64,000 nt of DNA, taken from contig JAEZCE010000080.1 of the NCBI GenBank assembly GCA_023429995.1, positions 19,712 to 83,711 of the forward strand, given 5' to 3'. The translations under genes were made by a program, and so were the position numbers. The DNA is from Bacillota bacterium (GTDB lineage: Bacteria > Bacillota > UBA4882 > UBA8346). Within the stretch, counting starts at the first letter, position 1. Every line of letters begins with the position of its first letter. Shown piece after piece: positions 1 through 7,990 of this stretch. Below the pieces are notes generated by a model. That model had not been told where the DNA came from. It did no database searches and was given only the letters and a program-made list of their open reading frames with translations.

Positions 1-2
1 GA

Positions 3-329
3 CTTGCGGGTGGTTTTACCACAATGATTGGAAATGCAGCCGGTCCGGTGATGACTGTTTATTTTTTATCGATCCGGCTCAATAAATACGATTTTATCTC
101 TACCGGGGCTTGGCTTTTTGCCATTTTGAACCTGGCCAAATTGCCATTGCAAATTTTCTTTTGGAAAGCAATCACTCCGGCGACTTTGGCGTTTGATGCA
201 GTGATGGTTCCTGCCATTGTCGTAGGGGCTCTACTGGGAATCCGGGTTATCCGCTGGATTCCGGAGAAACCCTTTCGTTACATCGTGATGGTTTTAACTG
301 CCGTTAGCGCGGTGAAATTATTTTTTTAG
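3..329 (+). CDS. Sulfite exporter TauE/SafE family protein, C-terminal part
   Basis: The reading frame is open from the left edge, so the gene starts outside the window; the ATG at 24 is internal. The visible part begins with a glycine-rich GFTTMIGNAAGP segment, which is typical of the second half of TauE/SafE (DUF81) permeases, followed by three hydrophobic segments and a short C-terminus. The family consists of inner-membrane transporters proposed to move sulfite, sulfoacetate or other organosulfur anions. The substrate cannot be read from this fragment. The next gene starts on the base after this stop, which suggests co-transcription. Confidence 0.85.
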   Translation, partial: LAGGFTTMIGNAAGPVMTVYFLSIRLNKYDFISTGAWLFAILNLAKLPLQIFFWKAITPATLAFDAVMVPAIVVGALLGIRVIRWIPEKPFRYIVMVLTAVSAVKLFF

Positions 330-1019
330 ATGGGGAGGACTTCATTGAAACCTTTTAAAATCGATATGCACGTTCATACTAGTGAAGTAAGTCCTTGTGG
401 AAAAATAAGCGCCCGGGATGTGGCTGCTTTATATAAACAAGCGGGTTATGACGGTATTGTAATCACGGATCACTTTTATGACGGCTTTTTTGACGGGCTC
501 TCCGGACTTCCATGGGAAAAGCAAATCGATCGGTATTTGGAGGGCTATTCCAAGGCTTGGCAGACCGGACGGGAAGTGGGGTTGGAAGTTATTTTAGGAA
601 TGGAGCTCCGTTTTTTCGGCAGCATGAATGATTATTTAATATACGGTGTGGATGAGTCTTTCCTGAAAGCCACCCCTCATCTTTTCATGAAGGATTTAAG
701 AATATTTCATCAAATCGCCATGGAAAATGATTTCCTCATCTACCAGGCCCACCCTTTCCGTTCCGGAATGTCCCGCGCCAATCCGGAAGACATCGATGGC
801 GTCGAAGTATTTAACGGCAATCGGCGACATGATTCCAGGAATTCCCTGGCTCTTCGGTTTGCTAAAGATAACCGCTTAAAAATGGTATCCGGTTCAGATT
901 TCCACCAGCTTGAAGATTTAGGGCGCGGAGGCCTCGAGCTTACTGGTCCGGTAAGGACTTCCGGAGAATTGGCAAGCGTTTTGAAATCGGGAATGGGTAT
1001 CAAACGGATTGAGACCTAA
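330..1019 (+). CDS. PHP domain metal-dependent phosphoesterase-like protein
   Basis: A 229-residue protein of the PHP superfamily. The N-terminal HxH motif (H14, H16 in DMHVHT), the TDH motif near residues 46-48, a central QAHPFR histidine and the late SGSDFH motif are the metal ligands expected for a PHP phosphoesterase. Family members hydrolyse phosphate esters such as histidinol phosphate or nucleotide derivatives; the substrate here is unknown. The ATG directly abuts the TAG of the upstream permease gene, so the two are probably translationally coupled. A hairpin terminator follows at 1079. Confidence 0.8.
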   Translation: MGRTSLKPFKIDMHVHTSEVSPCGKISARDVAALYKQAGYDGIVITDHFYDGFFDGLSGLPWEKQIDRYLEGYSKAWQTGREVGLEVILGMELRFFGSMNDYLIYGVDESFLKATPHLFMKDLRIFHQIAMENDFLIYQAHPFRSGMSRANPEDIDGVEVFNGNRRHDSRNSLALRFAKDNRLKMVSGSDFHQLEDLGRGGLELTGPVRTSGELASVLKSGMGIKRIET

Positions 1020-1078
1020 GAAATAGAATGCCATATTCATTGGAAGCGCAATCAATGAATCATTGCGGCATCAAAATG

Positions 1079-1124
1079 AAGCACACTCCTTCAAGCTTGT
1101 TAGCGAAGGGATGTGCTTTTTGTT
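1079..1124 (+). terminator. Rho-independent terminator after the PHP gene
   Basis: The arms AAGCACA-TCC-TTC and GAA-GGGA-TGTGCTT pair around a 12-nt loop and are followed by a run of T. It lies 60 bp after the PHP stop codon. Confidence 0.7.
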
Positions 1125-1488
1125 TTGCGCCGGCTGTTTCTTTGAGGGATACCTACCCAGAAAATACTCTTGCCCAAATGCTTCTACCCTTCCCCTTAAA
1201 GGGAATTCCTTGGAATTGCAGGCCTAAAGGCTGTAGCATGCCAACGAAGGCCAATAATAGACCCGAAAGTTGGGCTATTACCCTTTAAGGGCTAGGGTCG
1301 GGTTTAGGCTCATTTTCATCCTTTCGATTGCCCGGGCAAAGCCAGGATGGATACCTACCTAAAAAATTTTAACCGTAAGGGGGTCTCGGGGGGAGGGTTC
1401 AGTAATTGTTTTATTAAAAAGTATATTTCATTTAAATTTATTAGGTATTTACAAGCGACTATTTAAAAATTTAAAATGAAGGCATAAG
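1125..1488. other. Non-coding stretch before the Lrp gene
   Basis: I see no convincing gene. The stretch has the words GGATACCTACC twice (near 1148 and 1349) and several short inverted repeats around 1190-1300. The piece near 1309-1340 (TTTCATCCTTT followed by GATTGCCC) recurs in slightly altered form at 49431-49455, so part of this region belongs to a dispersed short repeat. An AT-rich segment at 1400-1470 is a likely promoter area for the Lrp gene. Confidence 0.5.
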
Positions 1489-2043
1489 ATGATAGGTAGA
1501 GGATGGATGAAAATGGATTTTTTGGATATTAAGATTCTCAAATTGCTGCAGACTGATTCGCGGATGACCGTATCTCAGATAAGCAGCGAAATTAATCTAT
1601 CCATACCGGCGGTCAGCGAACGGTTGAAAAAACTTGAAGCCGGCGGTATCATCCAAAAATATACCACCATTATCAATCCCAATTGTTTCCATAAAGAATT
1701 GACCGCGGTCATGTTTATTACTTTGGAAAGGCCCAAGTTTACCGAGAAATTTGTAGAATTTGTCCAGGGTGAAGATGAAATATTGGAATGCCATTACCTG
1801 GCGGGCGATTATGATTATGCGTTGAAAATCGTCACCGAAAACACCGCCACCCTTGAAAAGTTGTTAAACCGGATTAAAAGTGTCCAGGGAGTCATCAAGA
1901 CCCGGACCATCGTCGTCCTGTCCACGGTTAAGAATAACCATTCCATTGTTCCGAGTGAAAATGCCCGTGCCTTGGAAGGCGCCGAAACAAAAATGAGGAG
2001 GAGCGAAAATGATCATCGGAATCCCGAAGGAAATAAAAAATAA
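1489..2043 (+). CDS. Lrp/AsnC family transcriptional regulator
   Basis: A winged-helix regulator: the N-terminal DIKILKLLQ and ISLSIPAVSERLKKLE-type helix-turn-helix (about residues 9-60) is followed by an AsnC/RAM ligand-binding domain ending in VVLSTVK. Such proteins sense amino acids. The gene overlaps the start of alanine dehydrogenase by 35 bp in another frame, so it is very likely the local regulator of alanine catabolism. An AAGG box sits 6 nt before ATG 1489. ATGs at 1507 and 1513 (the usual MDxLDxKIL start) are plausible alternatives, because GAGG precedes them. Confidence 0.85.
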   Translation: MIGRGWMKMDFLDIKILKLLQTDSRMTVSQISSEINLSIPAVSERLKKLEAGGIIQKYTTIINPNCFHKELTAVMFITLERPKFTEKFVEFVQGEDEILECHYLAGDYDYALKIVTENTATLEKLLNRIKSVQGVIKTRTIVVLSTVKNNHSIVPSENARALEGAETKMRRSENDHRNPEGNKK

Positions 2044-3127
2044 TGAGAACCGGGTGGCGATCACTCCAGCCGGAGTGAATGAATTAATCAAGTGCGGTCA
2101 CAAAGTTTTAATCGAAAAGTCGGCCGGTAAGGGCAGCGGAATTGAGGACAGCGATTATGCGGCCGCCGGATGCGACATGGTCGAAAAGAACACGGATCTT
2201 TATCAAAAATCGGATCTGATATTTAAAGTCAAAGAACCGTTGGAAAGTGAGTATAATTTACTGAGAGAAGGTCAAACCCTTTTTACCTATTTGCACCTGG
2301 CCCCGAATCAGCCTTTAACCGAAGCGTTGCTCCGTAAAAAAATAACCGGGGTCGCTTTTGAGACTGTGAGATGCTCAAAGGGAACTCTTCCGTTGCTTAC
2401 GCCAATGAGCGAAGTCGCTGGCCGGATGTCGGTGCAAATCGGAGCCAACCTTTTGCAAAAGTATAACGGTGGCCGTGGTATTCTACTTGGAGGGGTTCCA
2501 GGGGTAGCTCCTGCGGAAGTCCTGATTATCGGGGGCGGTGTTGTGGGCCTGAATGCGGCTAAAATCGCAGTCGGGATGGGCGCCAGAGTAACCGTCATGG
2601 ATGTAAACAGCTCCCGTTTAGCTCAGCTGGATGATATTTTCGGAGGGCGGATAACTACTTTACTATATAATGAATATCAAGCCTCGGAAAAGGTGGCGGA
2701 GGCTGATTTGCTGGTTGGAGCGGTTTTGGTCGCCGGCGCCAAGACACCCAAAGTGGTTGGGGAAAATATGGTGAAAACCATGAAAAAAGGTTCGGTCATC
2801 GTCGATGTGGCGATTGATCAGGGGGGGTCCATTGAAACGATTGACCGGATCACCACCCATGATCATCCTTGTTATGAAAAGTACGGAGTCATTCATTATT
2901 CGGTTGCCAACATGCCGGGCGCCGTTCCGCACACTTCAACTTATGCGCTGGCAGGAGCTACTCTGCCTTATTTATTGCAAATTGCCGGGAAGGGCGTAGA
3001 ACGGGCTATGTTGGAGGATGAGGGACTACTTGCCGGATTGAATACTTATCAAGGGAAAATAACCTGCGAACCGGTAGCCCGGGCCATGAATGCCGATTAT
3101 GCTCCGGCCATGAAACTGATTGCCTAA
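2009..3127 (+). CDS. ald: Alanine dehydrogenase
   Basis: A 372-residue protein, the normal length for L-alanine dehydrogenase (L-alanine + NAD to pyruvate + ammonium + NADH). The start MIIGIPKEIKNNENRVA is diagnostic. The lysine of IFKVKEPL and the histidine of YLHLAP fit the pyruvate-binding and catalytic residues. A Rossmann fold with GGGVVG and the acidic VMDVN follows at about residues 170-200. The GAGGAGCG ribosome site lies inside the upstream Lrp reading frame, so the two genes form one unit. In spore formers this enzyme feeds alanine carbon during sporulation and outgrowth. Confidence 0.96.
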   Translation: MIIGIPKEIKNNENRVAITPAGVNELIKCGHKVLIEKSAGKGSGIEDSDYAAAGCDMVEKNTDLYQKSDLIFKVKEPLESEYNLLREGQTLFTYLHLAPNQPLTEALLRKKITGVAFETVRCSKGTLPLLTPMSEVAGRMSVQIGANLLQKYNGGRGILLGGVPGVAPAEVLIIGGGVVGLNAAKIAVGMGARVTVMDVNSSRLAQLDDIFGGRITTLLYNEYQASEKVAEADLLVGAVLVAGAKTPKVVGENMVKTMKKGSVIVDVAIDQGGSIETIDRITTHDHPCYEKYGVIHYSVANMPGAVPHTSTYALAGATLPYLLQIAGKGVERAMLEDEGLLAGLNTYQGKITCEPVARAMNADYAPAMKLIA

Positions 3128-3153
3128 TTTTAAATAATCGAAATCAACCCATG

Positions 3154-3211
3154 ACCAAAAGGCTGTTATCAAAGTTAAATAAAATCAATTTTGCAGGACT
3201 TAGCCTTTGGT
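3154..3211. repeat. Inverted repeat downstream of ald
   Basis: The arms ACCAAAAGGCT and AGCCTTTGGT flank a 37-nt spacer. There is no T-run, so it is not a standard terminator. It could be a 3' mRNA structure of ald or an operator of the downstream transporter gene. Confidence 0.35.
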
Positions 3212-3285
3212 TAACGAAATGAAATATATCTTGCCCAATATGGAGGGTGGATGTATTTCTTTTTTTTTTCTTGGGAGGGTTCACG

Positions 3286-3726
3286 ATGGCGGCTCAAACT
3301 TTTGGATACTTGCTCGGCGGGATTATTCCCGCATTGTTACTTGGTATTTATAGTGTATTGCAGAAAGTAAGTACGAAACAGGGAATCGGTCCCGGTATGC
3401 TAATGGTGGTAATGGGCTTGAATATTATGATAGTCGGGTTCGTCTATTGCTTTGTTTCCAAAGAATATTCCATTACTATCCGTTCAGGACTTTCGGCATC
3501 CATAACCGGTATTGTCTGGGGAATCGCAACAGTGTTAATCTCTGTGGCTTTGGCCAAATATAATGTGGCCATCAGCAAACTGGTGCCGTTGTTTAATATG
3601 AATACTTTAGTCGCCGTATGCTTAGGACTGATTGTATTCAGCGAATGGAAAAATGTTCATATTTTGCAATTGGCTGCGGCTTCTGTGTTAATTATCATCG
3701 GAGGAATTTTAGCCACTAACGCTTGA
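3286..3726 (+). CDS. EamA/DMT-like small multidrug/metabolite transporter
   Basis: With the start at ATG 3286 (GGGAGGG ribosome site 7 nt upstream) the protein has 146 residues and about five hydrophobic segments. That is half the size of a two-repeat DMT permease and similar to EamA-like or SMR-like half units. The end SEWKNVHILQLAAASVLIIIGG is typical of the last helices of the drug/metabolite transporter superfamily. Function as a homodimer or heterodimer is usual for such halves. The substrate cannot be assigned. A GTG at 3247 would add 13 unconvincing residues. Confidence 0.7.
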   Translation: MAAQTFGYLLGGIIPALLLGIYSVLQKVSTKQGIGPGMLMVVMGLNIMIVGFVYCFVSKEYSITIRSGLSASITGIVWGIATVLISVALAKYNVAISKLVPLFNMNTLVAVCLGLIVFSEWKNVHILQLAAASVLIIIGGILATNA

Positions 3727-4121
3727 TTTCAAAATCAATATTGGCTCCGGTTAGCCCCAGCCTTTTTAACAGCTCCGATAACTCCCCCCTGACGTTCGCT
3801 CTGAGCGATTCATTGTCTGGAACAGTCTGCGCCAGCTCAGAGCCGAAACCATTTGGATCCCAATTTTGTCAATACCATCAGCGGCTACACGTTTTTTTTA
3901 TTGGCAGCCGCCGGGTATGGGAATGGTGTGGTATATAGGTATCTCCTTTTTGGACAACATAAATCATGATTGGACTCCATCTTAATTTTTACTTATACCC
4001 TATCCCATGGACTATGAGTCAGATGGTGATTGCCTGTTGTGTTTGAATGGGTAAGCGATGTAAAAAGGAGTTTTAAGGCCAATCGCGAATAATGGGATTA
4101 TTGAAAATCCCGGAGGAAATT
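3727..4121. other. Non-coding stretch upstream of dnaX
   Basis: Nearly 400 bp without a convincing gene. In Bacillus the SRP 4.5S/6S RNA gene lies just before dnaX, so I looked for the conserved SRP helix 8 core (GGAAG with AGCA) and did not find it. The segment around 3870-3940 has a GC-rich, possibly decayed coding look. The last 40 bp carry the GGAGG ribosome site of dnaX. Confidence 0.5.
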
Positions 4122-5744
4122 ATGGAGTATCAAACACTATACCGGCGCTGGCGCCCTCACGGCTTTTCCGACTTAGTCGGTCAGGAACATGTTGTAACAA
4201 CCTTATCAAATGCGATTTTGACGCATCGGGTAGCCCATGCTTATCTTTTGACCGGGCCCCGTGGCACCGGTAAAACCAGTATTGCCAAGATCCTGGCGAA
4301 GGCTTTGAATTGTGAAAATTTGCAGGGCGCCAATCCCTGTGATGAGTGTTCAAGTTGCAAGCGGATCAATGAAGGCGTATTTATGGACGTTATGGAAATC
4401 GATGCCGCCTCCAACCGGGGCATAGATGAAATCCGCGATCTGCGTGAAAAAGTTAAATTCGCTCCTGCGGAAGGAAAATATAAAATCTACATTATCGATG
4501 AAGTGCATATGCTTACGACGGAAGCTTTTAACGCGCTGCTCAGGACGTTGGAAGAACCGCCGCAATCCGTGGTATTTATTCTGGCGACAACGGAAGTCCA
4601 TAAAATTCCATTAACCATTCTTTCCCGCTGTCAACGTTTTGACTTTAAGCGCTTTACCATCAGTGAAATCAAAGGGCGACTCCAACAGATACTGGATGCG
4701 GAAAAGGCCCAGTACGCCGGAGAAGCGCTGGAACTAATCGCCGAACACGCTGAAGGCGGTATGCGGGATGCAGTCAGTTTGTTGGAACAAGTTCTGGCCC
4801 ATAGCAGGGAAATGGTGAAAGAGTCCGATGTACGGGCTATTTTGGGATTGATAGACGAGGAAGAGATTATCCGGATAGCCCAGGCGCTCAATAGCCGGGA
4901 TACGGCCGGAGCTTTGCAAATCCTTAGCGAGATCAGCTTAAACGGTAAAGATTTATTTCAATTTGGCCGGAGTCTGGTTCAATATTACCGTAACACCTTG
5001 CTGAGCTTACTTCATGGCGATTCTTCCAAAAGCGGTGAGGCCGCAGCGGGAGATTTGGTTCATGTGATTGAAGAAATTGCCGCAGCAACCGCTGAGGTGA
5101 AAAAAAGTGTTCAAGGACCGCTCCCTCTGGAACTGGCATTTATCAAACTGACTGCTTTACGTTCCGATGCTAAAGATTTGGAAGCCCGGATAAGAAAACT
5201 GGAAACTCTGGTTGAAGGGGGGCATATCCTCACCCAAGCAGCAGCCCCGGTCCAAACGGCCGCGGTTTCAGCGACCATTCCGCGAGGGCAAACGAACCCG
5301 GCGGAAACAGCCACTGCGCCGAAAAAGGAGCAACCATCCGCCCAGGTTCAGAAAACTCCCCCGGTCGGGTCCGGTTCCGCCTGTAACTGGGAGGATTTTT
5401 TGGAAGCGGTAAAGAAAAAGAAACGAACCCTGGCTGCGCTGATTCAAGAAGGCAAGCCGCTTCAGTTCACGACCAGTGAACTTACAGTGGGATTGCCATC
5501 CAATTTGAAGTTTCATTTGGATAATTTATCGTTACCCCAAAATCGCGAGATCATTGAGGGGATTTTGCAGGAATTTACGGGGGGAACCGTGAAATTTAGT
5601 TGCGTACCGGTGAATGCCGGGATGAATGATGGAACCGGTGAACCGGAAAAACAACCCGGAAAATCAAGGGAGCCGGAAATTTTGTCCAAAGCCGTGCAAC
5701 TCTTTGGGGGAGAAGTCCGGCCCGTATCGAAGGAGGAAAAATAA
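4122..5744 (+). CDS. dnaX: DNA polymerase III subunits gamma/tau
   Basis: Clamp-loader ATPase of the replicative polymerase. The start MEYQTLYRRWRP with GGAGG 7 nt upstream is the family norm; the longer frame from 4092 is rejected. Visible features are Walker A GPRGTGKT (residues 45-52), the zinc cysteines C64/C73/C76/C79, Walker B IIDEVH at about 124-129 and the sensor SRC in ILSRCQRF. Domain III follows, and then a proline/alanine-rich linker and a tau-type C-terminal domain, 540 residues in all. It heads the conserved dnaX-ybaB-recR cluster, and the next ATG is only 2 nt after its stop. No slippery heptamer was sought in detail. Confidence 0.96.
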   Translation: MEYQTLYRRWRPHGFSDLVGQEHVVTTLSNAILTHRVAHAYLLTGPRGTGKTSIAKILAKALNCENLQGANPCDECSSCKRINEGVFMDVMEIDAASNRGIDEIRDLREKVKFAPAEGKYKIYIIDEVHMLTTEAFNALLRTLEEPPQSVVFILATTEVHKIPLTILSRCQRFDFKRFTISEIKGRLQQILDAEKAQYAGEALELIAEHAEGGMRDAVSLLEQVLAHSREMVKESDVRAILGLIDEEEIIRIAQALNSRDTAGALQILSEISLNGKDLFQFGRSLVQYYRNTLLSLLHGDSSKSGEAAAGDLVHVIEEIAAATAEVKKSVQGPLPLELAFIKLTALRSDAKDLEARIRKLETLVEGGHILTQAAAPVQTAAVSATIPRGQTNPAETATAPKKEQPSAQVQKTPPVGSGSACNWEDFLEAVKKKKRTLAALIQEGKPLQFTTSELTVGLPSNLKFHLDNLSLPQNREIIEGILQEFTGGTVKFSCVPVNAGMNDGTGEPEKQPGKSREPEILSKAVQLFGGEVRPVSKEEK

Positions 5745-5745
5745 A

Positions 5746-6069
5746 ATGATGCCCAATATGCAACAAGCAATGAAACAGTTTCAAAAAATGCAGGCCGATA
5801 TGGCCAAAGTCCAAGATGAACTTGGAGAGAAAGTGGTTACCGCCTCTGCCGGAGGAGGAGCAGTGAAGGTAGAAATCAGCGGGAAACTGGAGTTTAAAAA
5901 GATTGAAATTGATCCCGAAGTTTTGAAGAGCGATGATCAGGAAATGCTGCAGGATTTGTTAATCGCCGCTGTCAATGAAGGCATTAACAAGGCTCAAGAA
6001 ATGGCCGCCAGTGAAATGGCGAAAGTAACCGGCAATCTTAAGATTCCCGGACTGCCCGGAATGTTTTAG
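5746..6069 (+). CDS. YbaB/EbfC family nucleoid-associated protein
   Basis: 107 residues. It starts MMPNMQQAMKQFQKMQ with an AGGAGG site 6-8 nt upstream and ends in a glycine/proline-rich LKIPGLPGMF tail. Family members are small dimeric DNA-binding proteins. The gene sits between dnaX and recR, as in most bacteria. The long frame from 5626 overlaps dnaX and is not used. Confidence 0.93.
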   Translation: MMPNMQQAMKQFQKMQADMAKVQDELGEKVVTASAGGGAVKVEISGKLEFKKIEIDPEVLKSDDQEMLQDLLIAAVNEGINKAQEMAASEMAKVTGNLKIPGLPGMF

Positions 6070-6073
6070 TCTC

Positions 6074-6670
6074 ATGCTCTATCCCCAAGCCATGAGCAAG
6101 TTGATTCATGAATTTTCCAAGCTGCCGGGAATTGGGCCGAAGACTGCCCAGAGACTGGCTTTTCATATTCTTGGAGTTTCCGAACCTGAAGTGGGGAAGT
6201 TGGCCGAGGCGTTGCTTGAAGCGCGACACAGGATAGGATTTTGTAGTATTTGCGGTCATTTAACGGAAGTCTCTCCATGTCAATTGTGTAGTGATCCGGC
6301 CCGGGATCAATCCTTGCTTTGTGTAGTAGAAGAACCCAAGGATGTGATTGCCATGGAAAGAACCCGCATATTTAAAGGACAATATCATGTTTTGGGCGGC
6401 GCCATTTCTCCTTTGGAAGGAATCGGCCCCGATGAACTGCGGATTAAAGAGTTACTACAACGGATGACTTCCGGCCGGTTTAAGGAGGTTATTGTAGCCA
6501 CGGATCCCAATGTCGAAGGGGAGACTACCGCCCTTTATCTGGGGAAAATCCTGCACCCTTTGGGGTATAAGGTAACCCGCCTAGCCAGGGGACTGCCGGT
6601 TGGCGGCGACTTGGAATATATCGATGAAATCACATTAGGTAAGGCCTTGGAGGGGCGTACCGATCTTTAA
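6074..6670 (+). CDS. recR: Recombination mediator protein RecR
   Basis: 198 residues, full length. It carries a helix-hairpin-helix (KLPGIGPKTAQRLAFHIL), a four-cysteine zinc site C57/C60/C69/C72 and a Toprim domain (VVEEPKDVIAMERT, then ATDPNVEGE). RecR with RecF/RecO loads RecA at gaps. The ATG is 4 nt after the ybaB stop and has no strong ribosome site, which suggests translational coupling. Confidence 0.96.
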   Translation: MLYPQAMSKLIHEFSKLPGIGPKTAQRLAFHILGVSEPEVGKLAEALLEARHRIGFCSICGHLTEVSPCQLCSDPARDQSLLCVVEEPKDVIAMERTRIFKGQYHVLGGAISPLEGIGPDELRIKELLQRMTSGRFKEVIVATDPNVEGETTALYLGKILHPLGYKVTRLARGLPVGGDLEYIDEITLGKALEGRTDL

Positions 6671-6774
6671 CATCCGGAAAACGAACCCTCTTTTTTCACG
6701 GTTTCGTTTGATAACTGGATGCATAAAATTTCCTTCCCCGGATCATACTTCCTTATACGGGAGTTTATTTTGGG

Positions 6775-7116
6775 GTGAAGGAGATTGTTGTCATTTTGGA
6801 TAGAAAGAATCATGGTAAAACCATTTTAGCGCGTTTCTTCGGATTATTCCAACTGGGGGAATCTGGTGAACGCTTGCCGGATTTGGTGGAAGAGCTGGAA
6901 CAAGCCTGGTGGGACTGGAAAAGAGCCCGGCTTTATTTCAATAACGTCACCGATCCGGATTTAATTGATTTCGCTATCTTTAACATGGGAGCCTCCGAAA
7001 AAAAATATATATACCTGCTTAAACGGGCCCGGGAAACCGGAATCAGCATAGAAGACTTTGAATACGGCCTTGGCGGACGAATCCATGATCGGACCTATCG
7101 CAAGGCCCTGGTCTAA
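6775..7116 (+). CDS. yaaL: YaaL family protein (DUF2508)
   Basis: 113 residues with a GTG start at 6775 and a GGGAG site about 12 nt upstream. The central part (EELEQAWWDWKRARLYFNNVTDPDLIDFAIFNM) matches the short acidic DUF2508/YaaL family found between recR and bofA in spore formers. Its function is unknown. The N-terminus is longer than in Bacillus, so a later start is possible. The position in the cluster is the main support. Confidence 0.8.
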   Translation: MKEIVVILDRKNHGKTILARFFGLFQLGESGERLPDLVEELEQAWWDWKRARLYFNNVTDPDLIDFAIFNMGASEKKYIYLLKRARETGISIEDFEYGLGGRIHDRTYRKALV

Positions 7117-7169
7117 AAGCTTTCGCCTTTCCATAGATTGATTAATAATCAGTTTGGAAAGGAAGGGGT

Positions 7170-7442
7170 ATGGAAATGTCGACCGGCATGATTTTGACCT
7201 GCTTTTTGGCTATAGGGCTTTTATATGTTGCGGGCCGCGCTTTTTGGCGTCCTCTTACTGCTGTGTTTCAGCTACTATTTCGGGGGGCTCTCGGCGCTTT
7301 AGGAATTTATATGTTTAACTGGATCGCCCTTTATTGGAAAATGGAAATACCCATCAACCCTTTTAATTCTTTATTTACCGGGTTGCTTGGAATTCCCGGT
7401 TTAATTTCACTGGTGGTTATGAAATACTGGATTAAAATCTAA
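7170..7442 (+). CDS. bofA: Pro-sigmaK processing inhibitor BofA family protein
   Basis: 90 residues with two to three hydrophobic segments and the family end FNSLFTGLLGIPGLISLVVMKY. BofA is an integral protein of the outer forespore membrane that holds the SpoIVFB protease inactive until the engulfed forespore signals. A GGAAAGGAAGGGG ribosome site precedes ATG 7170; ATG 7176 is the alternative. It sits in the conserved recR-yaaL-bofA order. Confidence 0.9.
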   Translation: MEMSTGMILTCFLAIGLLYVAGRAFWRPLTAVFQLLFRGALGALGIYMFNWIALYWKMEIPINPFNSLFTGLLGIPGLISLVVMKYWIKI

Positions 7443-7626
7443 AAACCCCAGAGCAGGACATACACGAATCCTCCAGGGCGGGCATAGAGATATATTAACA
7501 CGTTGCTTGAATTTTTTGATTCCGGGATCAGATACCATTCGAAATCGTGTGAATCGTAAAGTGGGTTGCAAGGCTTTTCAGGCAAATTCTCTCTATATGT
7601 TCCCACAAACGAGCGGAGGTAAGGCG

Positions 7627-7830
7627 ATGACTACCCCTGAATGTTTTGGCTGCGGTGTGTCGGTCCCGGGAGGAATGTATATTTTAGGGCAATATCTGTG
7701 CCCTTCCTGTGAAGCGGCCTTGCTGCGGGCAAAAGCCGGCCAATTGGAATATCAGGATTGGATTGACAATTGGAAGCGCTTTTGGGAGAAAACGGGTATT
7801 GATGTAAAAGAGTTGGACTATGAGGCGTAA
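7627..7830 (+). CDS. csfB: Sigma-G inhibitor Gin (CsfB) family protein
   Basis: With the start at ATG 7627 (GGAGG 9 nt upstream) the product has 67 residues and a zinc ribbon C6-x2-C9 / C25-x2-C28 (CFGCG, CPSCE), followed by a helical tail. This is the Gin anti-sigma factor architecture: it binds SigG (and SigE) to prevent early or wrong-compartment activity during sporulation. The location after bofA fits. Upstream codons from 7507 lack family similarity and are rejected. Confidence 0.85.
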   Translation: MTTPECFGCGVSVPGGMYILGQYLCPSCEAALLRAKAGQLEYQDWIDNWKRFWEKTGIDVKELDYEA

Positions 7831-7990
7831 GCCTTTTTTTTATGGACTTTTTTCACCGCGTCAGGAGCACTGCGAGAATTCAGGATTTTGAGAATGCCGT
7901 TTGATAAGCCTCAGTGTTTTGTAGCTCAAATTTATTCCCTTCACCGGACATTCGGAGGGGGCATCGAAAAAAGAGGAAAGTTTCTTCATT

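Noticed and set aside
1028..1288. 86-residue reading frame after the PHP gene
   Set aside because: It runs through a terminator hairpin and short repeats, has no ribosome site and resembles no family.
3727..4121. SRP RNA gene upstream of dnaX
   Set aside because: Expected from Bacillus gene order, but the conserved helix 8 core was not found.
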